Positions 42,401 through 50,752 of a stretch of DNA of 64,000 nucleotides are shown here, one piece after another; within the stretch, counting starts at the first letter, position 1, and each line of letters begins with the position of its first letter. Both the position numbers and the translations under genes were made by a program. This stretch comes from a virus. The notes under the pieces are model-generated. The model was not told where the DNA came from, searched no databases, and saw only the letters and a program-made list of their open reading frames with translations. The stretch lies in the IMG/VR virus record IMGVR_UViG_3300047323_000304, positions 1-64,000 of that record. One strand, 5' to 3'.

Positions 42401-43096
42401 TTGAGAAACATAATAAAAACTTTAGCAATTACTTTTATAATAGTGGGTAGTATAATATTGGTTAAAAGTAGTCCAGTATTTGCGAGTGAAGGCGCATTAA
42501 TCCAAACGGAAGTAAATACAGATTTTCAAAATTCAATCATTTATACAAGTACAACAAGAAGTGCTGTTAATATTGGACAAGTATTTAATGTAGGATTAAA
42601 CATTAATAATGTACAAAATATTTCGGCAGAAGATATAACTGTAAAATATGATAGTGATATATTGAATTTTTTAGGAGTATCAAATGTTAATGATGGATTT
42701 AGTATTATATCACAAACTACTGGAAGTGCAGTAGCTATTACTACACCTAGTTCAATCAGATTTATAATAATAAGTAATGGTTCAGTAATTAATTCACAAC
42801 AAGATATTTTACAATTAAATTTTCAATCAGTTACAACTGGTTGTGGAGTAATATATACTGAGAATGGTAAGATTACTGATGGAACTACTATGGAAAGGAA
42901 ACTAACCGCAAGTGAAATGGGTGGATGTATAATTGCAAAACATTTAGGCGAAAAAGCAGATTGTAACACTGAATATACTATGGATTTGGTCTGTGATGGT
43001 ATAATAGATGAAAAAGATTTAGAAAAAGCAAAAGAATGTTTGTTATGTAATTCAAACTATAATGATTATGAATGTAACAATGCACGAATAAATTAA
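42401..43096 (+). CDS. Secreted cohesin-like protein with dockerin-like loop
   Basis: 231 residues with a signal peptide (hydrophobic core about 8-20, cleavage near PVFA). The body resembles a cohesin domain: GQVFNVGLNINNVQNISAED, VKYDSDILNFLGVSNVND, and ILQLNFQSVT at its end. A Cys-rich C-terminus has an EF-hand/dockerin-like loop (DLVCDGIIDEKD) and further Cys residues (CLLCN, CNN). It starts at TTG with GAAAGG upstream. It is probably exported to the host surface; its ligand is unknown. Confidence 0.65.
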   Translation: MRNIIKTLAITFIIVGSIILVKSSPVFASEGALIQTEVNTDFQNSIIYTSTTRSAVNIGQVFNVGLNINNVQNISAEDITVKYDSDILNFLGVSNVNDGFSIISQTTGSAVAITTPSSIRFIIISNGSVINSQQDILQLNFQSVTTGCGVIYTENGKITDGTTMERKLTASEMGGCIIAKHLGEKADCNTEYTMDLVCDGIIDEKDLEKAKECLLCNSNYNDYECNNARIN

Positions 43097-43136
43097 AGAT
43101 AAGTTAAAATGGATTTTTTACTGGAAGTTTGAGAAG

Positions 43137-43320
43137 TTGACATAATGTTATTAAAGTGGGTTAAACTTAGGTATTACTTTATATGAGACTACTTACCAAA
43201 ATAATTATTATGTCACTCAATCATTGTTTGGAACGTAATTTTGAGTGTAGTAATTAACTCAATAATCAATAGAAACAGTAATTCTAAAGGCTTGGTTGAA
43301 ATATATCAAGCCTTTTCTCA
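43137..43320 (+). other. Gap before the endolysin: candidate regulatory RNA and terminator
   Basis: TTGACA (43137-43142) has only a weak -10 (GTTAAA) 17 bp downstream. CACTCAA and TTGAGTG form a hairpin near 43215-43250. AAGGCTTG (43287-43294) with CAAGCCTT (43307-43314) plus a T-run is a clear terminator. Confidence 0.5.
43287..43320 (+). terminator. Terminator before the endolysin gene
   Basis: Perfect 8-bp stem AAGGCTTG/CAAGCCTT, followed by TTCTCATG. Confidence 0.8.
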
Positions 43321-43361
43321 TGCAAATTTTAAAAATAAATTGAAAGAAGATGATTTATAAA

Positions 43362-44252
43362 ATGGGAAAATATATAATTTCTGTTGGTCATACTGCATCA
43401 GGAAACTTAGGTAGTGGTGCTAGTGACTTACTAGATGAATCAAACTGCACTAGAGAGATTTCTCCATTGGTAGTTAAGTACCTTCAAAAAGAAGGACATG
43501 AAGCATATTTATTAAGAGTTGATAAAAGTAATTCTTATAATTTTGAAGATTGTTATGTCCGTGCAAATCAAGCTAACGATATTGGTGGAGATTTGTTCGT
43601 GGAGATTCACTTAAATAGTGGAAAAGAAAGAACAGGTGACGGTGTTGAAGTATGTGTTAATAGTGCAAGTGGAAATACTTCAAACGTAGCACAAAGAGTT
43701 GTAGATAGATTATCTAATGTATTAAATATTGATAATCGTGGATTAAAAGAAGAAAAGCTTATTGTATTAAGAAAAACTAACATGCCAGCTATATTAGTAG
43801 AGTGTATGTTTGTTGATACAAATAATATTAACAACTATAATGCAGATGTTATAGCTAAAGCAATTGCCGAAGGTATTCTTGATAAAGATATCAATACAAA
43901 ACCAGTTCAAGGTTGGAATAAATCTAAAGATGGTACTAAATGGTGGTATTGTACAGATGTAGATAATGGGTATTACTATAAATCAGAATGGAAATTTATT
44001 AATAGTGAATATTATTCATTTAATGATAAAGGCTATGCGAAACAATCAGAATGGGAACTTTATAAAAGTAAATGGTATTATCTAAAAGATTCATGTAAGA
44101 TGGCTAAAACTGAATGGTTATGGATAGATGGAGAATGCTATTACTTCTTTTCTGATGGTATCATGGCTAGTAATATTTTAACACCTGATGGCTATACTGT
44201 TTGCAGTGATGGTTCATGGGACGAGTCTATTCCAAGAAAAATAATAAAATAA
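43362..44252 (+). CDS. N-acetylmuramoyl-L-alanine amidase endolysin (Amidase_3) with wall-binding repeats
   Basis: 296 residues. The amidase domain (1-175) shows the zinc site and catalytic residues: SVGHTASG (His10), LDESN (Glu26), FVEIHLNSG (His83) and AILVECMFVDT (Glu147). From about 184 on there are four cell-wall-binding repeats (GWNKSKDGTKWWYCTD, then SEWKFINSEYYSFNDKGYAK, and others). It has no signal peptide, so it needs the holin to reach the wall. ATG 43362 follows AGAAGATG. Confidence 0.92.
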   Translation: MGKYIISVGHTASGNLGSGASDLLDESNCTREISPLVVKYLQKEGHEAYLLRVDKSNSYNFEDCYVRANQANDIGGDLFVEIHLNSGKERTGDGVEVCVNSASGNTSNVAQRVVDRLSNVLNIDNRGLKEEKLIVLRKTNMPAILVECMFVDTNNINNYNADVIAKAIAEGILDKDINTKPVQGWNKSKDGTKWWYCTDVDNGYYYKSEWKFINSEYYSFNDKGYAKQSEWELYKSKWYYLKDSCKMAKTEWLWIDGECYYFFSDGIMASNILTPDGYTVCSDGSWDESIPRKIIK

Positions 44253-44309
44253 AAATAAAAATAAATAAGTTATGCCTAACCTTAAAGGCAATTTTAGGGA
44301 GGAATTAAC

Positions 44310-45107
44310 ATGGATATTAATCAAACATATCAACAAATTATTGGAGAAATCGGAACACTTATTACTATTTTTGCACCTTTATTAACAGCTTATAAACTTG
44401 CTTTGGCACTTGGATTAGACAACTATATTGAAAGTAAAATAAGTTTAATTAAAGATGATAATTTAAGAAAAATTGCAGAAAACATAAAAATAAGAGTTGA
44501 AAATATAACAGTAAATACTATAACTATGATTGAAGCAGTTGAAAAACCTATTATTATTGAAAGTATTAAAAATGGTTCAATGACCAAGGATGATTTGATA
44601 AGTTTAAAAGCTAAAGCTGTAGAAACTATAAAAAATCAATTAACAACTGAAGGAAAAACTGATTTACAAAATACAGTTGGAGATATTAATTCTTATTTAG
44701 ATACACTTATTGAAGCGAAATTAGCAGATTTAAAAGTTAATGATTCTTCAAGTATATCAAAAACAATTTTACCAGAAATCATTACACCTGTTGTAGATAC
44801 TACAGAATTAACTAATGCTAATGTGCAATTACAAGCAGATAAAGATAATTTAACTGCACAAGTAAATCAAATTGCTAATGATAAAGCGAGTGTTGAACAG
44901 GCTAATCAACAATTATTAGTTGAAAAACAACAACTTGAAGCAGATAAACAAGCTTTACAAAGTAAGTTGGATGTTATAAATAATGCTATAGCTACAGCAA
45001 ATATTAGTAATAATATGTCAGCTGGTGGGATTACAGTTAATAATAATGATGCAACTAATATTATGAATGGTATTACTAATACTGCTAATCAAATAACTAC
45101 AATGTAA
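44310..45107 (+). CDS. Holin, LLH-like (superfamily 6) with long coiled coil
   Basis: 265 residues. A single N-terminal membrane segment (IGTLITIFAPLLTAYKLALA, about 14-33) is followed by amphipathic helices, a linker, then a Gln/Ala/Asn-rich coiled coil (LQADKDNLTAQVNQIANDK) and an Asn-rich end. The first 110 residues fit the LLH-type holin pattern; the C-terminal extension is unusually long. Position right after the endolysin supports the call. The ribosome site is AGGGAGGAA. Confidence 0.75.
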   Translation: MDINQTYQQIIGEIGTLITIFAPLLTAYKLALALGLDNYIESKISLIKDDNLRKIAENIKIRVENITVNTITMIEAVEKPIIIESIKNGSMTKDDLISLKAKAVETIKNQLTTEGKTDLQNTVGDINSYLDTLIEAKLADLKVNDSSSISKTILPEIITPVVDTTELTNANVQLQADKDNLTAQVNQIANDKASVEQANQQLLVEKQQLEADKQALQSKLDVINNAIATANISNNMSAGGITVNNNDATNIMNGITNTANQITTM

Positions 45108-45153
45108 TAAAATAAAAAGAATAATATTGCTATAAAATTAAGATTTTAACAAC

Positions 45154-45262
45154 TCTTTATGCTTGAAAATGGAAGTATTTAAGAGTATGAATGAGAATAC
45201 TAGAGTTGAAAAATTGAACATTTTTGAAAAGACCGAGGAATTTTATTTCTTTGGTCTTTTTG
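45154..45262 (+). ncRNA. Structured RNA element after the holin gene, ending in a terminator
   Basis: CAACTCT and AGAGTTG (about 45152-45208) enclose AGTATT/AATACT. After 20 nt comes a 13-bp stem AAAGACCGAGGAA (45228-45240) with TTCTTTGGTCTTT (45247-45259). No good promoter was found, so it may be a structured 3' end of the lysis transcript. The rest of the gap to 45383 has a CTCCTT/AAGGAG hairpin near 45290. Confidence 0.45.
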
Positions 45263-45265
45263 TTA
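45228..45265 (+). terminator. Terminator of the lysis operon
   Basis: 13-bp stem with three G-U pairs around TTTTAT, followed by TTGTTATG. Confidence 0.82.
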
Positions 45266-45383
45266 TGTGAAAAATTAACCACGCTCCTTCATTTAAAGGA
45301 GTGATACTAAATTTATTTTAATGGAGTTCACCTATATGGTGGATTACTAAAAATAAATTATATGATGAAAGAAGGAATTTATA

Positions 45384-46526
45384 ATGAACAAAGAACAAGA
45401 AATTATTAAAAAAGAATTTGAAGGACAAGAAGTAGCTTTTAGAGAAACTGATGGAGTAAGTGAATGTAGGATTAATGAAGTTGCTAAATTTTGTGGTTGG
45501 ACTACTATTGCGAAAAGTGGAAATGAGGTAATAAGATGGGCAAGAGTTAAGGAAAAACTAGAATTATTAGGCGTTGCCAATGTTGGCAATGGTGATTTTA
45601 TACCTGAAAGTATTATGTATCCACTTATCGGAATGGCAGATTTTAAGAAAAATGAAAAAGCTAGAGAATTTATGATTTGGGTAGGACAAGTATTAGTTGA
45701 AATTAGAAAACATGGTGCTTATATCTCTAATAATGAAGAGATTGTAGATCAAGGATATATAAAATATACATATGGACAATTAAAGAATACATTTGCTAAT
45801 TGTCCTATAGAAAGTTTGTCTGAAACATATGATGAATGTATGGATTGGCATAAGAATAATAAAACAAGAATTCCTTTTGCAAATAATTCTAAACGTAGGA
45901 AAGACGCAACACATTCTCATAGTGATAGTAAAATTATGATTATGCAAAAAGTTATATCTGTATTAGAAGACAGAAACTTATTACTTTGTGAAAATTCTAA
46001 ATTTGGATTAATAAGTGAAGTAGATAACACTATAAAACAAATTAAAGATAATATAAAGAAACAACACAATATTAGTAATAGGGGTGTAATAGCAAATAAA
46101 ACTAAGAAAATAAATAAATTACAAGATGAAGTAAATTATCACAATCCTAACTTAGATGACTTTTTAGAACTTCCTATTCACGGTTTTAGTGTAAATTATA
46201 TGTTTACAAATTATATTTATAATGGTGAATTACGCACAAGAAAATCAGATAGTTACAAGATATGGATAGAAAGATTTCCAAAAGATTTAGTGATAGATGC
46301 TTTTAGTAATATAGATTTAAATAGGCCAACAAAGTTGTGGTTGAAGTTTGATTGTATTGAGTCTATGGATGTAGATAATATGGTAAAAAGTATTCAAGAT
46401 GAAATTTCAAGAGTAATAGGTGATTCTGAAGATAATAACATACAACTTGGTTCAGTTGAAGTGAATAAAAGAGTTAAGAATTATAAAGAAGGAAGAATTT
46501 ATATATTGTTAAAAAATATTGAATAA
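45384..46526 (+). CDS. Fusion of Bro-N-like antirepressor and RusA-like resolvase
   Basis: 380 residues. The N-terminal 120 residues resemble a divergent Bro-N domain (SECRINEVAKFCGWT, then ESIMYPLIGMADFKKNEKAR and GQVLVEIRKHGAYI). A charged helical linker follows. The last 130 residues look like a RusA-type Holliday junction resolvase: MDVDNMVKSIQDEISRVIG has the D-x-D-N-x-x-K signature, followed by a second acidic cluster (DSEDNNIQ) and a closing beta strand (GRIYILLKN). No stop or frameshift divides the two halves. DNA-binding regulation joined to recombination is unusual. Confidence 0.72.
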   Translation: MNKEQEIIKKEFEGQEVAFRETDGVSECRINEVAKFCGWTTIAKSGNEVIRWARVKEKLELLGVANVGNGDFIPESIMYPLIGMADFKKNEKAREFMIWVGQVLVEIRKHGAYISNNEEIVDQGYIKYTYGQLKNTFANCPIESLSETYDECMDWHKNNKTRIPFANNSKRRKDATHSHSDSKIMIMQKVISVLEDRNLLLCENSKFGLISEVDNTIKQIKDNIKKQHNISNRGVIANKTKKINKLQDEVNYHNPNLDDFLELPIHGFSVNYMFTNYIYNGELRTRKSDSYKIWIERFPKDLVIDAFSNIDLNRPTKLWLKFDCIESMDVDNMVKSIQDEISRVIGDSEDNNIQLGSVEVNKRVKNYKEGRIYILLKNIE

Positions 46527-46542
46527 AATAAATTATAAAAAT

Positions 46543-46566
46543 GGAGGATTAATTCCTCCTAATTTT
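46543..46566 (+). terminator. Terminator-like hairpin
   Basis: GGAGGA (46543-46548) pairs with TCCTCC (46554-46559), followed by TAATTTT. It is short, and could instead mask a ribosome site. Confidence 0.5.
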
Positions 46567-46581
46567 AAGGAGAGATTTATT

Positions 46582-46764
46582 ATGAAAAATGAAGAAAGAA
46601 AAGTAATGTTTATATACAATATCGAACAAGTCTCATTTTATATTAGTCAAGGATGCAGACCAATTGATACGGGAGTTCACCCACAAACTAAAATGGTATG
46701 GAATAAATTCTATAAGGATGAAACAGAACAAGCTTATAACTTATGGATGAATAGAAATAGGTAG
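46582..46764 (+). CDS. DUF5659-like small protein
   Basis: 60 residues from ATG 46582, after TAAGGAGAG. VMFIYNIEQVSFYISQGCRP, then DTGVHPQTKMVWNKFYKDE, gives the F-x-Y, G-x-x-P/W-I-D-T-G, V-W-x-x-F pattern seen in 6120-6290. Function unknown. It lies between the antirepressor fusion and the replication-like gene. Confidence 0.6.
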   Translation: MKNEERKVMFIYNIEQVSFYISQGCRPIDTGVHPQTKMVWNKFYKDETEQAYNLWMNRNR

Positions 46765-46797
46765 ATAGAATATTATGATGAAAGAAGGAATTAATTT

Positions 46798-47694
46798 ATG
46801 ATGAAAGACAAGTTTACTAAATTGCCAAATGACATGATTAAAGGAGATTTTGATTTGAACTCAAAAGAATTAACAATAGCTACAATACTTTTAATGACTA
46901 GGAATGGAAAAGATGTATGTATGTTTACTTTAAAATGGTTGTACGACATATTAAACATAGGTGCTAAAAATACATATAGTCAGAATGAAGTCAAAAAGAC
47001 ATTAAAGATGTTTGCTGATGAAGAGTTATTCTTCTATCATGACAATATATTTTTAGATAATGAGAAAAGTATAGATATTGATTCTATAAGTAAGACAGAT
47101 TTAATATTTGCAGAATTATATCATGATATGCGTGATAGTTTTACTATGTTAATTGATAATGATATAAAACAAATTATAAAACATAGCAATGAAAATAAGA
47201 TTGATACATATTCTCTATTAACTACATACACATATGTCTGTAGTTGTATAAACAATAATGAACAATGTGAAGATTATTTATTATGTTTTCCATCACTACT
47301 TAATATAGCTGATAGTGTAAATATTGCAGAGAAAACAGTATTAAAATACATAAATATACTTAGAGATTTAAACATATTTGTATTTGATTATGCAGGTTAT
47401 AAGGTATTAGCTGATGGAAAAGTAAAGAATGGAAAGATGTTTTATACAAGAGTTGGAAATGAAGAAATATTACTACAAAGACTACAAAAAGAAAGACAAG
47501 AACATGGATATTATAATATAAGTAGAAGACTAAAAGATAAAGGTAATCTTAAAAGATCATTAAAGCAAAAGATAAATGACTTGGAAAAGAAAGCTAGTAT
47601 TAATCCTATAGAGATAGAAGAATTAAAATTAATAAAAGAAGAATATAAAGAACTAAGCTATGAAGAAAAAGAAAAATCCTCCAGTAAGCTTTAG
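46798..47694 (+). CDS. Replication initiator-like winged-helix protein
   Basis: 298 residues. It begins KDKFTKLPNDMIKGDFDLNS, the 'F-x-K-L-P' entry of replication-initiator and replisome-organiser winged-helix proteins. A second helix-turn-helix follows (LLNIADSVNIAEKTVLKYIN, about 178-197). The C-terminal 70 residues are basic and helical (LKRSLKQKINDLEKKA). The repeat-bearing gap after it could be its binding region. A transcriptional regulator is the alternative. The start is ATG 46798 or 46801. Confidence 0.55.
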   Translation: MMKDKFTKLPNDMIKGDFDLNSKELTIATILLMTRNGKDVCMFTLKWLYDILNIGAKNTYSQNEVKKTLKMFADEELFFYHDNIFLDNEKSIDIDSISKTDLIFAELYHDMRDSFTMLIDNDIKQIIKHSNENKIDTYSLLTTYTYVCSCINNNEQCEDYLLCFPSLLNIADSVNIAEKTVLKYINILRDLNIFVFDYAGYKVLADGKVKNGKMFYTRVGNEEILLQRLQKERQEHGYYNISRRLKDKGNLKRSLKQKINDLEKKASINPIEIEELKLIKEEYKELSYEEKEKSSSKL

Positions 47695-47936
47695 CGAAAC
47701 TGTAAATTCATCTTCTTATTAGTCTTTCTTCTTCTTAGTATATCTTGTTAGTTAGTCTTATTGTTACACTTTACTGGGTTATGCATTTAGTATAACAATT
47801 GAAACGTTGATTTATGAAAATAACTTTATCTTGGAATGTCAGTTTATGCTTTTAGTATAACAACTCAATTCTCTATTTATACTATTTTCATAAATTGAAG
47901 GTTAAAGACAAAATAAATTAAATAAGGGGCATTAAA
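47695..47936. other. Origin-like repeat region after the replication gene
   Basis: Two direct repeats of 22 bp, TTATGC-(A/T)-TTTAGTATAACAA (starts 47779 and 47844), lie 65 bp apart. TTTATGAAAATA (47811-47822) is perfectly inverted at TATTTTCATAAA (47883-47894). The strand before 47760 is pyrimidine-rich. Iterons beside a replication gene suggest an origin, but operators or a structured leader for the next gene are possible. Confidence 0.45.
47779..47865 (+). repeat. Direct repeats with TTTAGTATAACAA core
   Basis: Copies at 47779-47800 and 47844-47865 match at 20 of 22 positions (differences: A/T at 47784/47849, T/C near the end). A third partial core (TTAGTAT) is near 47736. Confidence 0.75.
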
Positions 47937-48239
47937 ATGAGTGGAGTTTATATATTAAATAATATAAGTAAAAACAAGTCTGATAAGCTATATGTAAAAA
48001 TAGGGTGTAGCAAAGATATTTCAAAACGTGTATCTCAAATAAGAAGTTCATTTAGGTTTAATGGTAACTTAGATGAACTTTCTTTATATAAAACTATAGA
48101 ATGTAAAAACTATAAGGGCTTAGAGAAAATTTTACATCAAATAATGAAATCACGAAAAATAACTAATGAGTGGTTTCTTACCGAAGAACAATTTCTAGAA
48201 TGTAGATTAGATATGGTTGATTTATCAAGGTATAACTAA
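47937..48239 (+). CDS. MUG113/T5orf172-type GIY-YIG-like nuclease
   Basis: 100 residues. GVYILNNISKNKSDKLYVKI, then GCSKDISKRVSQIRSSF, and LEKILHQIMKSRKITNEWF gives the GIY-YIG-related MUG113/T5orf172 pattern (VYI, KIGxS-x-x-x-x-R, LH, EWF). Small stand-alone members occur in many phages; their target is unknown. ATAAGGGGC precedes the ATG. Confidence 0.75.
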   Translation: MSGVYILNNISKNKSDKLYVKIGCSKDISKRVSQIRSSFRFNGNLDELSLYKTIECKNYKGLEKILHQIMKSRKITNEWFLTEEQFLECRLDMVDLSRYN

Positions 48240-48469
48240 ATAAATTAAAAAGAATATAAAAAGATTGGAAAGTAAAAATCTAGTCTCTTTTTATCAATAA
48301 ATTAAAAATAAAGTTCACGTAAAATAGTTATTTTAAATCGTCTAGTACACAAATTAATAAAGGAAAGGAGAATTATATATAGGTTTAATAAAAAACTCAT
48401 TTTTAACCAAAAACAAATTTAAACAAAAAATAATAATAACTTAAAGCAATATAAGAGGGGGTTTAACAA

Positions 48470-49897
48470 ATGTCAATAAATAAATTAAATTTTAAAGAAG
48501 GAGATGTAGTTACTCAAGAAGTGTTTGATATTATAGATGTAAATATGACTAATGTTCAAGCAGATATTATAAACAATACAAATCAATTGACAGATATAGA
48601 AAATAGAATTACATGGATAAGTGTAAAAGAAAAAGTATATGGAGCAAAAGGTGATAGAACAACAGATGATACAATTGCTATACAAAATGCCTTAGATATG
48701 GCTTCTGTAAGTGGTGGAGGAACTATATATTTTCCACAAGGAGTTTATTTGATTTCAAGTAAATTAATTATAGACGGGAATTGTAGCTTAATTCTAGATA
48801 ATGATGCAGTGATAAGAGCTACTTCGTCTATGGATTGTATGATAGGATACAATCTGAATGGAAGTAATTCACACATATCAAGAAATAGAATAATAAGTGG
48901 GGGAAAACTTGATGGAAACAACTTAGTTAACGATTTATTACAATTAGCATTTTACATAGGTTTAGATTTACATAATGTAATCTTTTATAATTTTAAAAGA
49001 TATGGATTACACACCCAAGCAGTTACAGGTTCGTCTGCCGAATTAATAGGGAACAAACTATATTTTAGAAATCAAAATGTTGCATTAGGTGCTATCGCTA
49101 TTTATAATCTTTCCAATGATAACCATTTTAATGATATTGTTATACTTGATGTAGAAACTGCAATGGTTACAAACTTTGTAAAAGCTAGTAAAATACACAG
49201 TTGGATAAGTCTTGTAAGTTTAATTCCTAATTCTACATTTGTTAGTTTGCTTAGTAATGCTGGTGGTTCTTCATTTACAGATTGCTACTCTGATACTTTG
49301 AGATATACTTTTAAAACCGTTTCAAGTTCAGCGTCAGCCATTTCCATTAGAGGTCTTAATGTATTATGGAATAAAATTATATATACAGATGCTTTAGCAA
49401 CAACGTATTCTCCAATAATTTTTAAAGGAGATACAAATATGGCTTACAATGTATCAGGTTCAACATTTAATATTAGTTTAATAAACACATATTTTTGTGA
49501 AGTTGCACTGTCATCTACAAGAGTAGCAATATTCAGGGATTGCTTTGTTGAAATTAACTCTACTGGAACAATAATAAATTATACTCCAACCAATTATGAA
49601 TTTGAAATTGCAAAAAGTACAACTTTATTAAAGATTGGAACAGCTTTAAGTTTGTATACAGATGCACCATGTGGAGAATATTTAATTGGAGATATTTCAA
49701 TGTATACTGGTGCGCCATCAGGTGCTAGTGGAGTATACATACTTGAAGTTGCAAAGACTCCAACCTTTTATATTCACAAATTATATCCTCAACCATCAAA
49801 TGTTTCTGGAACATCAGGATTTATATATTATAGATTTTGTACTCCATCAAACGGTTGGTTTACTTCATGGAATAAAGTAGCAACTATAACAATATAG
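48470..49897 (+). CDS. Tailspike with pectate-lyase-like beta-helix
   Basis: 475 residues. After a short coiled N-terminus (DVNMTNVQADIINNTNQ) the sequence reads YGAKGDRTTDDTIAIQNALD (about 64-83), then SGGGTIYFPQGVYLIS, the hallmark of the Pectate_lyase_3 fold used by phage depolymerase spikes. The C-terminal 100 residues (PCGEYLIGDISMYTGAPSGA, and FTSWNKVATI at the end) resemble a trimerising tip. It probably binds and cuts capsular or wall polysaccharide. The ribosome site AGAGGGGGT is good. Confidence 0.83.
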   Translation: MSINKLNFKEGDVVTQEVFDIIDVNMTNVQADIINNTNQLTDIENRITWISVKEKVYGAKGDRTTDDTIAIQNALDMASVSGGGTIYFPQGVYLISSKLIIDGNCSLILDNDAVIRATSSMDCMIGYNLNGSNSHISRNRIISGGKLDGNNLVNDLLQLAFYIGLDLHNVIFYNFKRYGLHTQAVTGSSAELIGNKLYFRNQNVALGAIAIYNLSNDNHFNDIVILDVETAMVTNFVKASKIHSWISLVSLIPNSTFVSLLSNAGGSSFTDCYSDTLRYTFKTVSSSASAISIRGLNVLWNKIIYTDALATTYSPIIFKGDTNMAYNVSGSTFNISLINTYFCEVALSSTRVAIFRDCFVEINSTGTIINYTPTNYEFEIAKSTTLLKIGTALSLYTDAPCGEYLIGDISMYTGAPSGASGVYILEVAKTPTFYIHKLYPQPSNVSGTSGFIYYRFCTPSNGWFTSWNKVATITI

Positions 49898-49951
49898 TAT
49901 ATAATAGTATATGATGTAATATATTATAAATTAATGTATGGAGGTTATTGT

Positions 49952-50506
49952 ATGGACAAACATAACTTGGAGGTATATATAAAGATGGATTTACTTAGGT
50001 ATGGGGAAGATACATCAATCAAAAAACTTATTTCTACACTAATAAAGAAATCAGCATTTAGATTTATATATGTGTTTAGAAAGTGCCAATATCATATAAA
50101 TAGGAATAAAATAAGATTTATAATATATAAGTTTTTCTTAATTAGATATAAATCTAAATATGGATATCAAATACCCATAGATGTGAGGATAGGTAAAGGC
50201 ATGTTAATAGACCATCTGGGTAGTGTAATTATTAATAAAGATGTGATAATTGGTGATTTAATAACTATTAATAGTAGTGTGACAATAGGACAAACAAATA
50301 GAGGTTTAAAAAAAGGAAGTCCGACAATAGGTAATAAAGTTTGGATAGGTGCTAATGCAGTTATAGTGGGGAAAATTGTAATAGGCAATAATGTTTTGAT
50401 TGCTCCGAATTCCTATGTAAATACAGATGTTCCAGATAATTCTGTTGTTATAGGAAATCCAGCTAAAATAATTCATAAGGAAAATGCTACTGAAGGATAT
50501 ATTTAA
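49952..50506 (+). CDS. Hexapeptide-repeat O-acetyltransferase (serine acetyltransferase-like)
   Basis: 184 residues. After a basic helical N-terminus, residues about 75-170 form a left-handed beta-helix of hexapeptide repeats: IGKGMLIDHLGSVIIN, VIIGDLITINSSVTIG, TIGNKVWIGANAVIVG and NSVVIGNPAKII, as in CysE-type acetyltransferases; His in IDHLG matches the catalytic position. ATG 49952 follows ATGGAGG. A small-molecule serine acetyltransferase is unlikely among fibre genes; acetylation of surface polysaccharide (serotype conversion) is more probable. Confidence 0.8.
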   Translation: MDKHNLEVYIKMDLLRYGEDTSIKKLISTLIKKSAFRFIYVFRKCQYHINRNKIRFIIYKFFLIRYKSKYGYQIPIDVRIGKGMLIDHLGSVIINKDVIIGDLITINSSVTIGQTNRGLKKGSPTIGNKVWIGANAVIVGKIVIGNNVLIAPNSYVNTDVPDNSVVIGNPAKIIHKENATEGYI

Positions 50507-50525
50507 AATAAGATAATTAATATAA

Positions 50526-50563
50526 AAAAGACTAGATTTAAAATTAAAAATCTAGTCTTTTTA
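50526..50563 (+). terminator. Strong terminator after the acetyltransferase
   Basis: AAAGACTAGATTT pairs perfectly with AAATCTAGTCTTT (13 bp), followed by TTATT. It resembles the two terminators beside the repressors. The rest of the gap to 50752 shows only an AAGATTTA/TAAATCTT hairpin near 50660. Confidence 0.88.
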
Positions 50564-50752
50564 TTAATTGAAAATAAAAGTCAGAATAAATGATTGATTT
50601 TATTCATGCACAACCACTTAAAATTCGTCATTTACTAAACAGTTACCTTCATAAGATTTATTAAATTATAGTAAATCTTTAAAGTGAATTATGTAAATGT
50701 GTTAGCTAGATATTCATAGATTAACAAATTAAAAAAAGAAAGGGGAGATAAT

